Source of the DNA: Candidatus Riflebacteria bacterium HGW-Riflebacteria-2
GTDB taxonomy: Bacteria > Muiribacteriota > Ozemobacteria > Ozemobacterales > Ozemobacteraceae
NCBI GenBank assembly: GCA_002839435.1
Contig: PGYA01000008.1
Location: 94,664-158,663, forward strand
Length of the DNA: 64,000 bases
Reading direction: 5' to 3'
Shown here: in pieces, positions 1 through 7,489 of the stretch
How positions within the stretch are numbered: the stretch's first letter is position 1
Layout: every line of letters starts with the position of its first letter
The notes under the pieces: generated by a model
Seen by the model: only the letters and a program-made list of their open reading frames with translations
Database searches by the model: none
What the model was told of the DNA's origin: nothing
Program-made: the position numbers and the translations under genes

Positions 1-60
1 CCTTTGGCGTATCTTACAGGCTACCTATCTAGAGTTACACCCCCTTCCGTGATACCTGCT
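1..60 (-). promoter_or_regulatory. Structured 5' leader RNA, copy 1 (cut by window edge)
   Basis: Read on the minus strand this leader follows the promoter at 93-121 and runs off the left edge, so its gene is not visible. It shares a nearly identical core with the leader of the SLH porin (2315-2391). A 5-bp stem (51-55 with 9-13) encloses a 4-bp stem (47-50 with 16-19) and a conserved loop at about 19-46. The loop differs at only three positions between copies, while the outer stem changes sequence and keeps pairing. I do not recognise the class. A second SLH porin on the left is likely but unseen. Confidence 0.6.
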
Positions 61-92
61 AAATACAATTGTGCCTAGGGCTTAGTAGCAAG

Positions 93-121
93 ATAATAGT
101 TGTATGCTTTTCTTTTGTCAA
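93..121 (-). promoter_or_regulatory. Sigma-70 promoter upstream of leader copy 1
   Basis: On the minus strand there is a perfect -35 TTGACA (116-121) and a -10 TATTAT (93-98) separated by 17 bp. It has the same layout as the promoter at 2425-2453 and is followed by the same leader RNA, so both probably drive homologous genes. Confidence 0.8.
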
Positions 122-152
122 GAAAATATTTTTAATTTTTTTCGAAAAAGAG

Positions 153-182
153 AAAACCCGCCGGGTTGCCCCGGCGGGTTTT
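153..182 (-). terminator. Intrinsic terminator after the SLH porin gene
   Basis: A perfect 13-bp inverted repeat (153-165 with 170-182) with a 4-base loop and flanking A/T runs lies about 80 bp past the porin stop codon. On the minus strand the stem ends in TTTT followed by a pyrimidine-rich tail. The symmetric A/T flanks would let it work on either strand. Confidence 0.9.
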
Positions 183-196
183 AAAGAACACATTGT

Positions 197-250
197 GATT
201 GCTTCGTCGTTCTGCTTCGCTGAAGCTACGCAGAACTCCTCGCAATGACG
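197..250. repeat. Palindromic intergenic repeat (REP-like)
   Basis: The stretch holds nested inverted repeats (TTCTGC with GCAGAA, and TTGC with GCAA) between the porin stop and its terminator. A shorter related unit ending in GCAGAA-TGACGG lies at 2670-2697. This looks like the short palindromic repeats dispersed in many genomes; the copy number outside the window is unknown. Confidence 0.45.
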
Positions 251-262
251 GTTCGGACCAGA

Positions 263-2146
263 TTAGAATCTGCTGTAGATCTCAGCCCAGAACATCTGGT
301 ATTCGTAGTCACCAACACCGGCAGAGCCGCCACCAGCATTAACAGCTGCTGTTGCGCCAAGTGCCTTAGTTGCCTTGCCATCCATGTCAAAATTGGTATA
401 ACCAACTCTGATTCTGGTATTTTCGGCCAGCTGATAGCGATATTCAAAGGTGAATACTACAGCCTGAGCTTCAGCTGTGCCAAAGTTATTCCATCTATCG
501 TAAGCAGTATTAGTAACACCGGCAGCAACAGCTGCATTATAGGCAGCGGCAGTAGTGTCACCATTGGCATACTTGGCCAGGTCATTGCTGACAGTCTCAT
601 CAAGTTCGTTGAGGAAATCGCCAACTACTCTGAAGTAGTGCTTGGTGTTGCGGGGGCGATATTCAGCCTGGAGCTTGAGGTCTCCCATGTTCATCAGGCC
701 ATTGCGGAAATAATTGTTACCGCGGGCGATATCTTCATAGGGACCTTCGGTTGCATCGCAATATCTCAGATCATTGTTAACGGCATAAGCACCGACTGAT
801 TCATCATCAGCAAAGGTATAAGCAAGTTTGGCTGCCCATTCTTTTCTGCTGTCCCATTTTACTGCAACATGACCCATCCAACCCTGCATTTCAGGGCTGA
901 TAAAGTTAGAAGCAGCGCCAATATTATTAACGATATCAATTTCATAGTTGGTGTAAACGAAACCGAGGTCATAGTCCCAGTGACCGTTGTTACCGATCGG
1001 GCCTTTTGAACCGAATTCAACGTCCCAACGACTGTCGCTTTCCTGCTGTCCATTAACTGTGTTTCCACGAACAAGACCAAAAGGCACGGCCACACCAAAG
1101 GTGTCTGTCATGTCAACTGCGAGAGCGGGTTCTTCCTGAGCATAGACGCCCATATAGAGGTCGTGATCACGATACTTGGTGCCAAGGTTAAGGTTCCACA
1201 CACCGCGGAAATCGACATTCTGACCCTTGTCATTGTAACTGCCTTCATGGCGGTCATAGATGTGCTGGAAAACGACGTCTACGTCGCCGGAGCGCTTGTT
1301 ATAGCGAACGACATCGATGTAGTTGTTGATCAGGAGAGAATGACCCTGAGCATAGAGGTTGCGACCGAAAGTGAAATCCCCACCAAAGCGGAACATGTCT
1401 TTGATATGCAGATAAGCGAGATCGATCATGTTGTTAGAAGTCGTGGTGATGCCAATTCCGAGGCTACCAAAACCAGAGGTAGTCAGGCCGGGAAGGTTAG
1501 ACGGGTTGTTGTTATCAGTCGCCTTGGAGAACAGGCGCCAGCGAGCTACAGCGGTAATGTTCTCGTCAATATTGGCTTTGAACTTAAAGCGAATCTGGCT
1601 TTCGGTTCTGGAGTTGTCATTATTACCAGCAATCAGACCGTCATTATTGGTGACCAGATTGGTGTGTCTTACCAGCATATCGCCAGAAATCTTAACCTTT
1701 TCCATGCCGCCCTTGGCCATGTAGTCTTTAATGCCGTCTACATCGCGCTTAAGCATGGAGACGTCTTCTTTTACTACCTGCATGTCGTCTTCGAGAGCAG
1801 TAACTTTAACACCCAGGAGTGCAAGTTCGTCTGCGAATTCAACAGTCAGTTTTTCAAGAGTCTGCAGGTCAGCTTTGGTTACCAGGTTGCTGCCAATACC
1901 GGTTTCGAGCATCTGCTCGACGTTGGCCAGCATTTTGGCGGTTACCATGGCGAGAGCATAGCGGGTTACAGTCTGCTTGCCCTTGAAGGTTCCATCAGGA
2001 TAGCCCTGAAGAATGCCTTTGGCAGCAAGTTTGTTAACTGCATCATAAGCCCAGTGTGAAAAAGGAACATCTTTAAAAGGAGTGGCGCTGGCTACTACGG
2101 TTGAAAGAACCATTACAGCCACGAGAAGGATAGAAATACGTTTCAT
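263..2146 (-). CDS. SLH-domain outer-membrane porin (OmpM-like)
   Basis: The protein has about 627 residues. The start at 2146 is chosen because GGGGGA lies just upstream and a signal peptide (MKRISILLVAVMVLSTVVAS) follows; an ATG four codons earlier has no ribosome binding site. Residues about 25-70 form an SLH domain with the typical FKDVPFSHWAYDAV and GYPDGTFKG motifs. A coiled coil follows (about 85-145), and the rest is rich in aromatic and alternating residues typical of a beta-barrel. The last residue is Phe, as usual for outer-membrane proteins. By family, such proteins are trimeric porins that tether the outer membrane to cell-wall polymers in diderm Terrabacteria. It is transcribed alone from a strong promoter through a 270-base structured leader and ends at the terminator at 153-182. 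Confidence 0.9.
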   Translation of the reverse strand: MKRISILLVAVMVLSTVVASATPFKDVPFSHWAYDAVNKLAAKGILQGYPDGTFKGKQTVTRYALAMVTAKMLANVEQMLETGIGSNLVTKADLQTLEKLTVEFADELALLGVKVTALEDDMQVVKEDVSMLKRDVDGIKDYMAKGGMEKVKISGDMLVRHTNLVTNNDGLIAGNNDNSRTESQIRFKFKANIDENITAVARWRLFSKATDNNNPSNLPGLTTSGFGSLGIGITTTSNNMIDLAYLHIKDMFRFGGDFTFGRNLYAQGHSLLINNYIDVVRYNKRSGDVDVVFQHIYDRHEGSYNDKGQNVDFRGVWNLNLGTKYRDHDLYMGVYAQEEPALAVDMTDTFGVAVPFGLVRGNTVNGQQESDSRWDVEFGSKGPIGNNGHWDYDLGFVYTNYEIDIVNNIGAASNFISPEMQGWMGHVAVKWDSRKEWAAKLAYTFADDESVGAYAVNNDLRYCDATEGPYEDIARGNNYFRNGLMNMGDLKLQAEYRPRNTKHYFRVVGDFLNELDETVSNDLAKYANGDTTAAAYNAAVAAGVTNTAYDRWNNFGTAEAQAVVFTFEYRYQLAENTRIRVGYTNFDMDGKATKALGATAAVNAGGGSAGVGDYEYQMFWAEIYSRF

Positions 2147-2314
2147 AAATTCCCCCATACAGGATTGATTTTAGATTGTTTCCTTTGGGGTTCTGCCTTC
2201 GGTCACTGTTCAAAACTTTGCTGATCCAGCCGCTCACATCAGAGTGTCCATGTTGCCTTCAATGCTGACGGTAAGTTCTTTAAAGTTTCCAGCAGATTCT
2301 TCTAGCTTCTCCCC

Positions 2315-2391
2315 GGGCGTTTATACCCTCAAGACAACCGGCGCATCCCACGGGCTACCTGTTTAGAGTTACACCTCCTTCCGTGACGCCC
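2315..2391 (-). promoter_or_regulatory. Structured 5' leader RNA, copy 2 (SLH porin leader)
   Basis: This leader lies about 30 bases past the predicted transcription start and about 170 bases before the porin start codon. The 5-bp stem 2385-2389 with 2343-2347 and the inner stem 2381-2384 with 2350-2353 match copy 1 through compensatory changes. The same 5' arm can instead pair with GGGCGT at 2315-2320 (arm 2386-2391), so two exclusive folds are possible, as in a switch. The core loop occupies about 2353-2380. Part of it recalls the 3' half of GEMM riboswitches, but the rest does not fit, so the ligand or partner is unknown. Confidence 0.6.
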
Positions 2392-2424
2392 ATAAAACAC
2401 AAATGCCTGTTGCCTTGCCGCGAG

Positions 2425-2453
2425 ATATTATTGCAAAACCGTTTGTTTGTCAA
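2425..2453 (-). promoter_or_regulatory. Sigma-70 promoter of the SLH porin gene
   Basis: The minus strand carries a perfect -35 TTGACA (2448-2453), a 17-bp spacer and a -10 TAATAT (2425-2430). Transcription should start near 2418, giving an untranslated leader of about 270 bases, which is consistent with RNA-level control. Confidence 0.85.
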
Positions 2454-2762
2454 GAAAATGATTTCACAATATTTCTTTGAATGGCCCAATCTATGCGTTT
2501 ATATGAAGATATTGCAATGAAGCGAAGTAACCCGACAAACACTACCAGCATAGAATCAATGCATGATTCGGCAAGTCAGGTGAAAAATATTAGGGCTCAG
2601 ATCAGAAACTCTATACCGGCGATGTTGCCAGCACGAGGTAAAATCTCACGAATATTTCTCATTCTTTGAGATCCTGCGACTTCGTGCAGAATGACGGTTG
2701 TATTTTTCCTGCGCATAACAATTATCGAGAAGCAGGCAAACGATTACGAGCGCGGTAAGATA
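2454..2762. other. Intergenic region between porin promoter and rapZ
   Basis: Nothing coding is convincing here: the only plus-strand reading frame (2481-2669) lacks a ribosome binding site and recognisable protein features. Around 2670-2697 is a short repeat unit related to the one at 197-250. I see no clear terminator for rapZ. Confidence 0.4.
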
Positions 2763-3635
2763 TTAGAGATTGATGTCTCTATGGATACGGGAAACAGTGA
2801 TTCTCTCGTGCGTAAGCTCTTTAAAAAGGAACTCAGCAAAAGCGACTGAGCGATGGCGACCACCGGTACAGCCGATACCGATCTGCAGGCGCGTCTTGGG
2901 CTCACTGATAAACAGCGGAATCTGAAATTCAATAAATTCCTTCAGCTTCTGGGCGTAGTCCCTGGCGGGGTCTGATGAAAAGACGTATTCGTAGACTTCT
3001 TTATTGATGCCGGTCAGCGTTTTGAGCTGAGCAATGTAAAACGGATTCGGCAAAAAACGCACGTCAAAGACAAGATCGCAGTCGAGCGGCACTCCGTGCT
3101 TGAAGCCAAAGCTGACGACAACCACCGACATGTTGCGCGGTCCGACAAAGCCCTGGGTAAAGCGACGAATCTCTTCCTGCAGCTCGCGACCGTTCAAAAC
3201 GCTGGTATCGATGACATAATCAGCGCGTTCGCGCGTCTGCTCGAGCAGTGAGCGCTCTTCGCGGATATCATCGATAATGCGGCCACCGTGGTTAAGCGGA
3301 TGCCGGCGCCGTGTTTCAGAAAAGCGCTTAATCAGGATATCGTCGGTCGCGTCGAGAAAAAGCATTCTCAGCTCAACACCAAGCTTTTTGACCTCATCGA
3401 TCGCCTCGAAAAACTTGCGGAAAAAGCTGCCGCCACGCGCGTCGATTACGACGGCCACCCGTGTCAGCCGGCCACCAGATTCGAGACAGATCTGAATAAA
3501 CTTGGGCAACAACGTCGGCGGCACGTTATCCATGCAGAAATAACCCGAATCCTCGAAAAAATGTGTCGCAGTAGACTTGCCGGCGCCAGAAAGGCCGGTA
3601 ATAATTATCAATTGCAGCGGTGCCGATTGTTCCAT
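2763..3635 (-). CDS. rapZ: RapZ/YvcJ nucleotide-binding RNase adaptor
   Basis: The 290-residue protein is full length for the RapZ family. It has a P-loop, GLSGAGKS, at residues 14-21, followed by the family stretch GYFCMDNVPPTLL. The C-terminal domain carries GIGCTGGRHRSV, the metabolite-binding motif of the family. In Enterobacteria RapZ senses glucosamine-6-phosphate and steers RNase E to GlmZ; in Firmicutes the homologue YvcJ hydrolyses nucleotides and its role is less clear. The gene starts two bases after the yaaR stop codon, so it is probably translationally coupled and is the last gene of the minus-strand run beginning at 13127. Identification is secure; the regulatory target is not visible here. 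Confidence 0.95.
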   Translation of the reverse strand: MEQSAPLQLIIITGLSGAGKSTATHFFEDSGYFCMDNVPPTLLPKFIQICLESGGRLTRVAVVIDARGGSFFRKFFEAIDEVKKLGVELRMLFLDATDDILIKRFSETRRRHPLNHGGRIIDDIREERSLLEQTRERADYVIDTSVLNGRELQEEIRRFTQGFVGPRNMSVVVVSFGFKHGVPLDCDLVFDVRFLPNPFYIAQLKTLTGINKEVYEYVFSSDPARDYAQKLKEFIEFQIPLFISEPKTRLQIGIGCTGGRHRSVAFAEFLFKELTHERITVSRIHRDINL

Positions 3636-3637
3636 AA

Positions 3638-4081
3638 CTATCCCATCACATCAAGAACTAGGCCGCGAATATCATCGAGACTCGATAACAAAGCCATTGC
3701 CTTGTTGTCGTCGAGAGCCTCCCGCGTCAGTTCAGACACCTCTGACTCTGAGCGTTCAACCAGCTGATATACCTTCTGTTCGCCGTCTTTTTTACAACCA
3801 AACTCTTCTTTAAGCGACAAAAATTCATCTTTAAGCTTTTTAAGAAACAGACGTATCGACTCTTTATAAGAATTCAGCAGTCCTTCTTCTGGCGATCTGA
3901 CAAACTTTTCGCCGCGCTCTTTAACCATATCGATGAGTTCGCGCATGTTTCCGTCAAAGATTTCGACACGGGCTGACCTGATACTGCCCTGAAAATCGGC
4001 GCCGGCTGATCGATTACCAGAAACCGGCTTGCCGGCTCCAGCGCCAGTATGAAGATTGCGATTGTCTATTTTTAATGGCAT
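3638..4081 (-). CDS. yaaR: YaaR family protein (DUF327)
   Basis: The 147-residue soluble helical protein has the YaaR/DUF327 pattern: a polar N-terminus, then a domain with SYKESIRLFLKKL and a C-terminal LLSSLDDIRGLVLDVM. Its function is unknown. In Bacillus the yaaR gene lies beside tmk and holB; here tmk is two genes upstream with a GGDEF gene between, so part of that neighbourhood persists. It lies one base after the cyclase stop and two bases before rapZ. Family assignment rests on these motifs and on the context. Confidence 0.8.
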   Translation of the reverse strand: MPLKIDNRNLHTGAGAGKPVSGNRSAGADFQGSIRSARVEIFDGNMRELIDMVKERGEKFVRSPEEGLLNSYKESIRLFLKKLKDEFLSLKEEFGCKKDGEQKVYQLVERSESEVSELTREALDDNKAMALLSSLDDIRGLVLDVMG

Positions 4082-4082
4082 A

Positions 4083-5987
4083 TCAGTCTATCCCGCACAG
4101 TACAACCTTGTTGCGGCCGCTACCCTTGGCTTTATAAAGTGCGCTGTCGGCCTTCTGGATCAGCTGATCCTTGTTGTCGGCATTGAGCGGGAACCCGGCC
4201 ACACCTATTGATATCGAGCATTTGAGTGGCGGCTGCCCCGGAATAAGCGACGGGAAGTCGCAATGCGCGACATCGCGTCTTATGCGTTCAGCCACGATCT
4301 TGGCGTCAGCCTGCGTGGTTTCGGGCAATATTATAGCAAACTCTTCACCGCCGTAGCGCGCTGCAATGTCAGTATTGCGCACGTTTTTGCGCAGAATCTT
4401 GCTGACTTCCTTGAGGATCAGGTCGCCCTGCTGATGGCCGTAGTTGTCGTTTACCGGCTTGAAATGGTCGATATCGCACATGAGAAGCGAAATTGTCGCA
4501 TTGTAACGCCTGCTGCGCGCCACTTCTTCGTCGAGACGCAGCTGGAAATATCTGTGCACGTAAAGTTTGGTGATCGAATCGGTGATGGCCAGAGAATACA
4601 GGCGCGCATTTTCAAACGCGATAACCGCCTGCGACGACAGCGTGGCAAAAAATTCAAGATCGTTCTCGCTGAAGGGTTCGCCGTTGATCTTTGGCCCAAC
4701 CTTGACCACGCCGTAAAGTTCGCCTTCCTTGAGCATTGGCACATAGATAGCAAAGGGCAGATTGCGGTTGGCGGCTGAATAAGTTTGATAAGAAGCCTTG
4801 CCCACCAGATCCTGTGCAAAAATCGGCTTGCGTTCCTTTTCGATGGTCGTCATTGCCCAGGCTTCGGCCGGATCTTTCTTGAGGGCATCGACCTCTTCTT
4901 TACTCAAACCCTTGAAAGCCTTGACCTCAAGCTCGGGACGATCATCTGAAAACAACATGAGCACGCCCTTGTTAGACCAGACTGTTTCAAGAAACATGTC
5001 GATGGAAATCTTGATCAACTCGTTCAGATCAAGGGTCGAACTCAGCACCTTGCCCGATTGCTGCAAGGTCATCAGGTTGAAAACCTTGTGGTCAAGCTCG
5101 TTCTTGGTAGCTTCAGAATTTTCGAAAAGCATGGCGTTGTTAATAGAAGTGCTGGCAAGACCGACTATCGCCTGAATCATCAGGTAATCAGATTCTTCGA
5201 TTCCATTGCCGTTCTTGCGGTCAGAAGTAATCAACAGTCCAACAAGATGATCCTTGATACGCATCGGGAAAATCAGCCTGATATTGCGCACTTCGTCACT
5301 TTCAAACTCTGCGACCATCAGGTTCTTTTCTTTTTCGGAAGGTTCCCAATAGCCCTGCTCGGAAAAGATGTAGGCCAGGATCTGGTTGTCTGAGTAAAAT
5401 CTGAACTTGGCAAACAACTCAGGCGCAATACCGATAAGATCTTTGACGCTGACCAGATCAGTTTTGTCGTTATAAAGCATGACACCAGCACCGGCAAAGC
5501 CAAGACGCTCGGTAAATATGGTAATGAAGTTGCGCACCAGCGTATCGACGTTGAGACTGCCACCCATGGCCTGACTGGCAAAATAAATCGCCGACAGTGA
5601 ATCAACTTTCTGCTCGAGTTCATGGTTGATATCGCTGATTTTCTGCATGTAATCTTCGATGGCAGCGCGCGACTCGATCATGCTGCCAACTATCTTGGTA
5701 AAGCTTCCCTGCACCTCCTCAAGGTCGCTCAGGCGCAGATCTTTGAGGCCCTCTTGCACATCGCCATCGGCAACCTTGTCGGCAATCTCGATGAAGTCCT
5801 GTAGGGGCTTGAGCACCTTGCGCATGATGCTGAGATGCACGAAAAACAGGGTGCCAACCCCGGCCGCGACGTATGAGCCGATATCTATGTGGTGCCCCAG
5901 AAACCTGAAAGCCAGATAAACAACCACCCAAAAGACGACCAGTAAAAGGTCGAGCTTGAGAGCGATATTGGCTTTAAGTCTGTTCAT
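4083..5987 (-). CDS. Membrane GAF-GAF-GGDEF diguanylate cyclase
   Basis: The protein has 634 residues: two membrane segments (about 10-30 and 37-58), a HAMP-like linker with coiled coil (about 60-135), two GAF domains (about 135-290 and 305-460) and a GGDEF domain. The active site is GGEEF at about 546-550, and RNTD five residues upstream forms an intact RxxD inhibitory site. It should therefore make cyclic di-GMP with product feedback, under control of ligands or partners of the GAF domains. Its start overlaps the end of tmk by four bases, showing coupling. A similar cyclase with a CHASE2 sensor lies at 34995-37397. Confidence 0.93.
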   Translation of the reverse strand: MNRLKANIALKLDLLLVVFWVVVYLAFRFLGHHIDIGSYVAAGVGTLFFVHLSIMRKVLKPLQDFIEIADKVADGDVQEGLKDLRLSDLEEVQGSFTKIVGSMIESRAAIEDYMQKISDINHELEQKVDSLSAIYFASQAMGGSLNVDTLVRNFITIFTERLGFAGAGVMLYNDKTDLVSVKDLIGIAPELFAKFRFYSDNQILAYIFSEQGYWEPSEKEKNLMVAEFESDEVRNIRLIFPMRIKDHLVGLLITSDRKNGNGIEESDYLMIQAIVGLASTSINNAMLFENSEATKNELDHKVFNLMTLQQSGKVLSSTLDLNELIKISIDMFLETVWSNKGVLMLFSDDRPELEVKAFKGLSKEEVDALKKDPAEAWAMTTIEKERKPIFAQDLVGKASYQTYSAANRNLPFAIYVPMLKEGELYGVVKVGPKINGEPFSENDLEFFATLSSQAVIAFENARLYSLAITDSITKLYVHRYFQLRLDEEVARSRRYNATISLLMCDIDHFKPVNDNYGHQQGDLILKEVSKILRKNVRNTDIAARYGGEEFAIILPETTQADAKIVAERIRRDVAHCDFPSLIPGQPPLKCSISIGVAGFPLNADNKDQLIQKADSALYKAKGSGRNKVVLCGID

Positions 5988-6631
5988 TTATTGCCATCCG
6001 GAAAAGTGAGACGTTTTTTGAGACCTTCAATGATGCGCGCGGAAATCGCCTGCGGATCGCCGTCAGCCTGCACGACTACGAACCTTTCGGGTTCCTGCTG
6101 CGCCAGCGAATTATAGCCGTCGTAGACCCTGCGGTGAAATTCGAGCGCTTCGGATTCGATGCGGTCATGCTGCTTGCGCCCGCCATGCCGGGCACGCTCA
6201 AGGCCTTGTTCTGGCGCAATCTGCAACAGCACAGTACAGCCTGGCAGAAAGCCTGGCAGGAACTGGGCATGGATATCGCGCACCTTCTGCGGGTCAAGAC
6301 CACGCGCATATCCCTGATATGCCATACTTGAATCAAAATAGCGATCGCAGAGCACTACTTTGCCAGCTGCGACAGCAGGATGTATAACTTTGTGCAGATG
6401 CTCGGTGCGCTGTGCCAGCATCAGAAAAAGTTCGGTTTCTGGCTCGAGGCTGCCTGTTTCGTTGCCAAGCAGCACTGAGCGAATGCGGTCGCCGGCCGGC
6501 GTACCTCCGGGTTCTCGCGTAGTAACGACCTCGAGTCCGAGCCTGGCGAAATAATCACGCAGCAAAGCAATCTGCGTCGTTTTGCCGCTTCCTTCGGGCC
6601 CCTCGAAAGTTATGAACCAACCCTGCGCCAT
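5984..6631 (-). CDS. tmk: Thymidylate kinase
   Basis: The 215-residue enzyme phosphorylates dTMP to dTDP. It shows the P-loop GPEGSGKTT at residues 10-18, TREPGGTPAGDRIR, and the DRYFDSSMAYQG motif that places the substrate and the catalytic region. Length and motifs are normal. AGGA lies 8 bases before the ATG. It stands between the STAS gene and the GGDEF gene, overlapping the latter by four bases, so this housekeeping enzyme is co-transcribed with signalling genes. Confidence 0.96.
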   Translation of the reverse strand: MAQGWFITFEGPEGSGKTTQIALLRDYFARLGLEVVTTREPGGTPAGDRIRSVLLGNETGSLEPETELFLMLAQRTEHLHKVIHPAVAAGKVVLCDRYFDSSMAYQGYARGLDPQKVRDIHAQFLPGFLPGCTVLLQIAPEQGLERARHGGRKQHDRIESEALEFHRRVYDGYNSLAQQEPERFVVVQADGDPQAISARIIEGLKKRLTFPDGNK

Positions 6632-6648
6632 TCTTATTTTCCTGGTCT

Positions 6649-6960
6649 TCAGCCTATTTCAAAAAAGTCATCGAGCTTGGTAAGCTTGAACACGTTGAGA
6701 ACGGGTTCGTTGAGTTTTACAATCCTGAGCTTGCCGTTATGCCTGACGATCTCTTTTTTGAGATAAACAAGCATGCCAAGCCCGGAACTGTCAAGATAGC
6801 CAACGCGATCCATGTTCAGCTCGTATGTCCAGCCGGTAGATTCAATCGAATCCATGACTTCCGACTTGAGTGCCTTGGCAGTCTGGATGTCGAGTTCACC
6901 GTCGACGTAGAATACCTTGATCTTTTTTTCGGCATCTATCTGGCAATCTATTTTAAGCAC
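6649..6960 (-). CDS. STAS-domain anti-sigma factor antagonist
   Basis: The protein has about 103 residues, one STAS domain. The DSSGLG motif (around residue 57) includes the serine that is phosphorylated in SpoIIAA and RsbV. I choose the GTG at 6960 because GGAGG lies five bases before it; a GTG at 6972 would add four residues but has poor spacing. The start lies inside the end of the kinase gene (ends 6953), so the two are coupled. By family, the unphosphorylated form binds the HATPase kinase and frees its target, a sigma factor or another effector. No sigma factor gene is visible in the window. Confidence 0.9.
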   Translation of the reverse strand: MLKIDCQIDAEKKIKVFYVDGELDIQTAKALKSEVMDSIESTGWTYELNMDRVGYLDSSGLGMLVYLKKEIVRHNGKLRIVKLNEPVLNVFKLTKLDDFFEIG

Positions 6961-7489
6961 ATTGGCCTCCACTCCTGTCCTGCTGTTTCAGGATCTTAAC
7001 CATCTGCAGCCTGACGCGGCCGCTGTCACCGTCAGTAATATAATCAACGTGATCCATGATGTTCCTGATGATAAATACTCCGAGCCCGCCTTCCTTTATC
7101 TCGTTGAGATTAGGAACAGGAATATTGGCCGGAACAAACTCTGGGTCATTATAATAGAGGTCTACCACAAACACTTCCTCACTCGTCGTGATCTCCAGAT
7201 CAAACGACATCCTCTCATTGAACTTGTAGGCATGTTTTATAACATTTGTACAGGCCTCAGTCGTTGCCAGCTTGATATCGTTGAGCATGGCCGCTCCCAG
7301 ATTCAAATGCTGCACGCTGGCAGCGAGTACACGACGAATCAGCGCCAATGTTTCCGAACTGCCCTGTACATGCATTTTCATGTATGTGGCGTCGGCAGGC
7401 ATTTCCTCGATCAATTGTCTTATTCTATCGTGCAATATACGTCTGCTTCCGTAATTTTCTGAATGAATTTTCTGGAAATACGCAAACAT
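6953..7489 (-). CDS. RsbW/SpoIIAB-like HATPase serine kinase
   Basis: The 178-residue protein carries a GHKL ATPase fold: the N-box KLATTEACTNVIKHAY and the G1/G2 region GGLGVFIIRNIMDHV. It should be a serine kinase that phosphorylates the adjacent STAS protein and binds a target. The start codon overlaps the stop of the TPR gene (TGATG). Internal ATGs 30 to 39 codons in would give a protein closer in length to RsbW, and GAGGAA precedes the first of these, so the true start is uncertain. The pair forms a partner switch within the tmk-argS gene run. Confidence 0.85.
   Translation of the reverse strand: MFAYFQKIHSENYGSRRILHDRIRQLIEEMPADATYMKMHVQGSSETLALIRRVLAASVQHLNLGAAMLNDIKLATTEACTNVIKHAYKFNERMSFDLEITTSEEVFVVDLYYNDPEFVPANIPVPNLNEIKEGGLGVFIIRNIMDHVDYITDGDSGRVRLQMVKILKQQDRSGGQCA

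Noticed and set aside
1..60. Known riboswitch class for the duplicated leader (GEMM, ydaO, THF)
   Set aside because: Only short stretches such as AGGTAGCC agree; the junction order and other invariant blocks do not fit, so I left the class open.
1163..2059. A 298-codon plus-strand open frame opposite the SLH porin
   Set aside because: It is a shadow frame: the minus strand encodes a signal peptide, SLH domain and barrel with a promoter and terminator, and the plus frame has no ribosome binding site or recognisable domain. The same applies to 245-799.
2481..2669. A 62-codon plus-strand frame in the rapZ-porin gap
   Set aside because: No ribosome binding site, no promoter in the right place, and low-information sequence.
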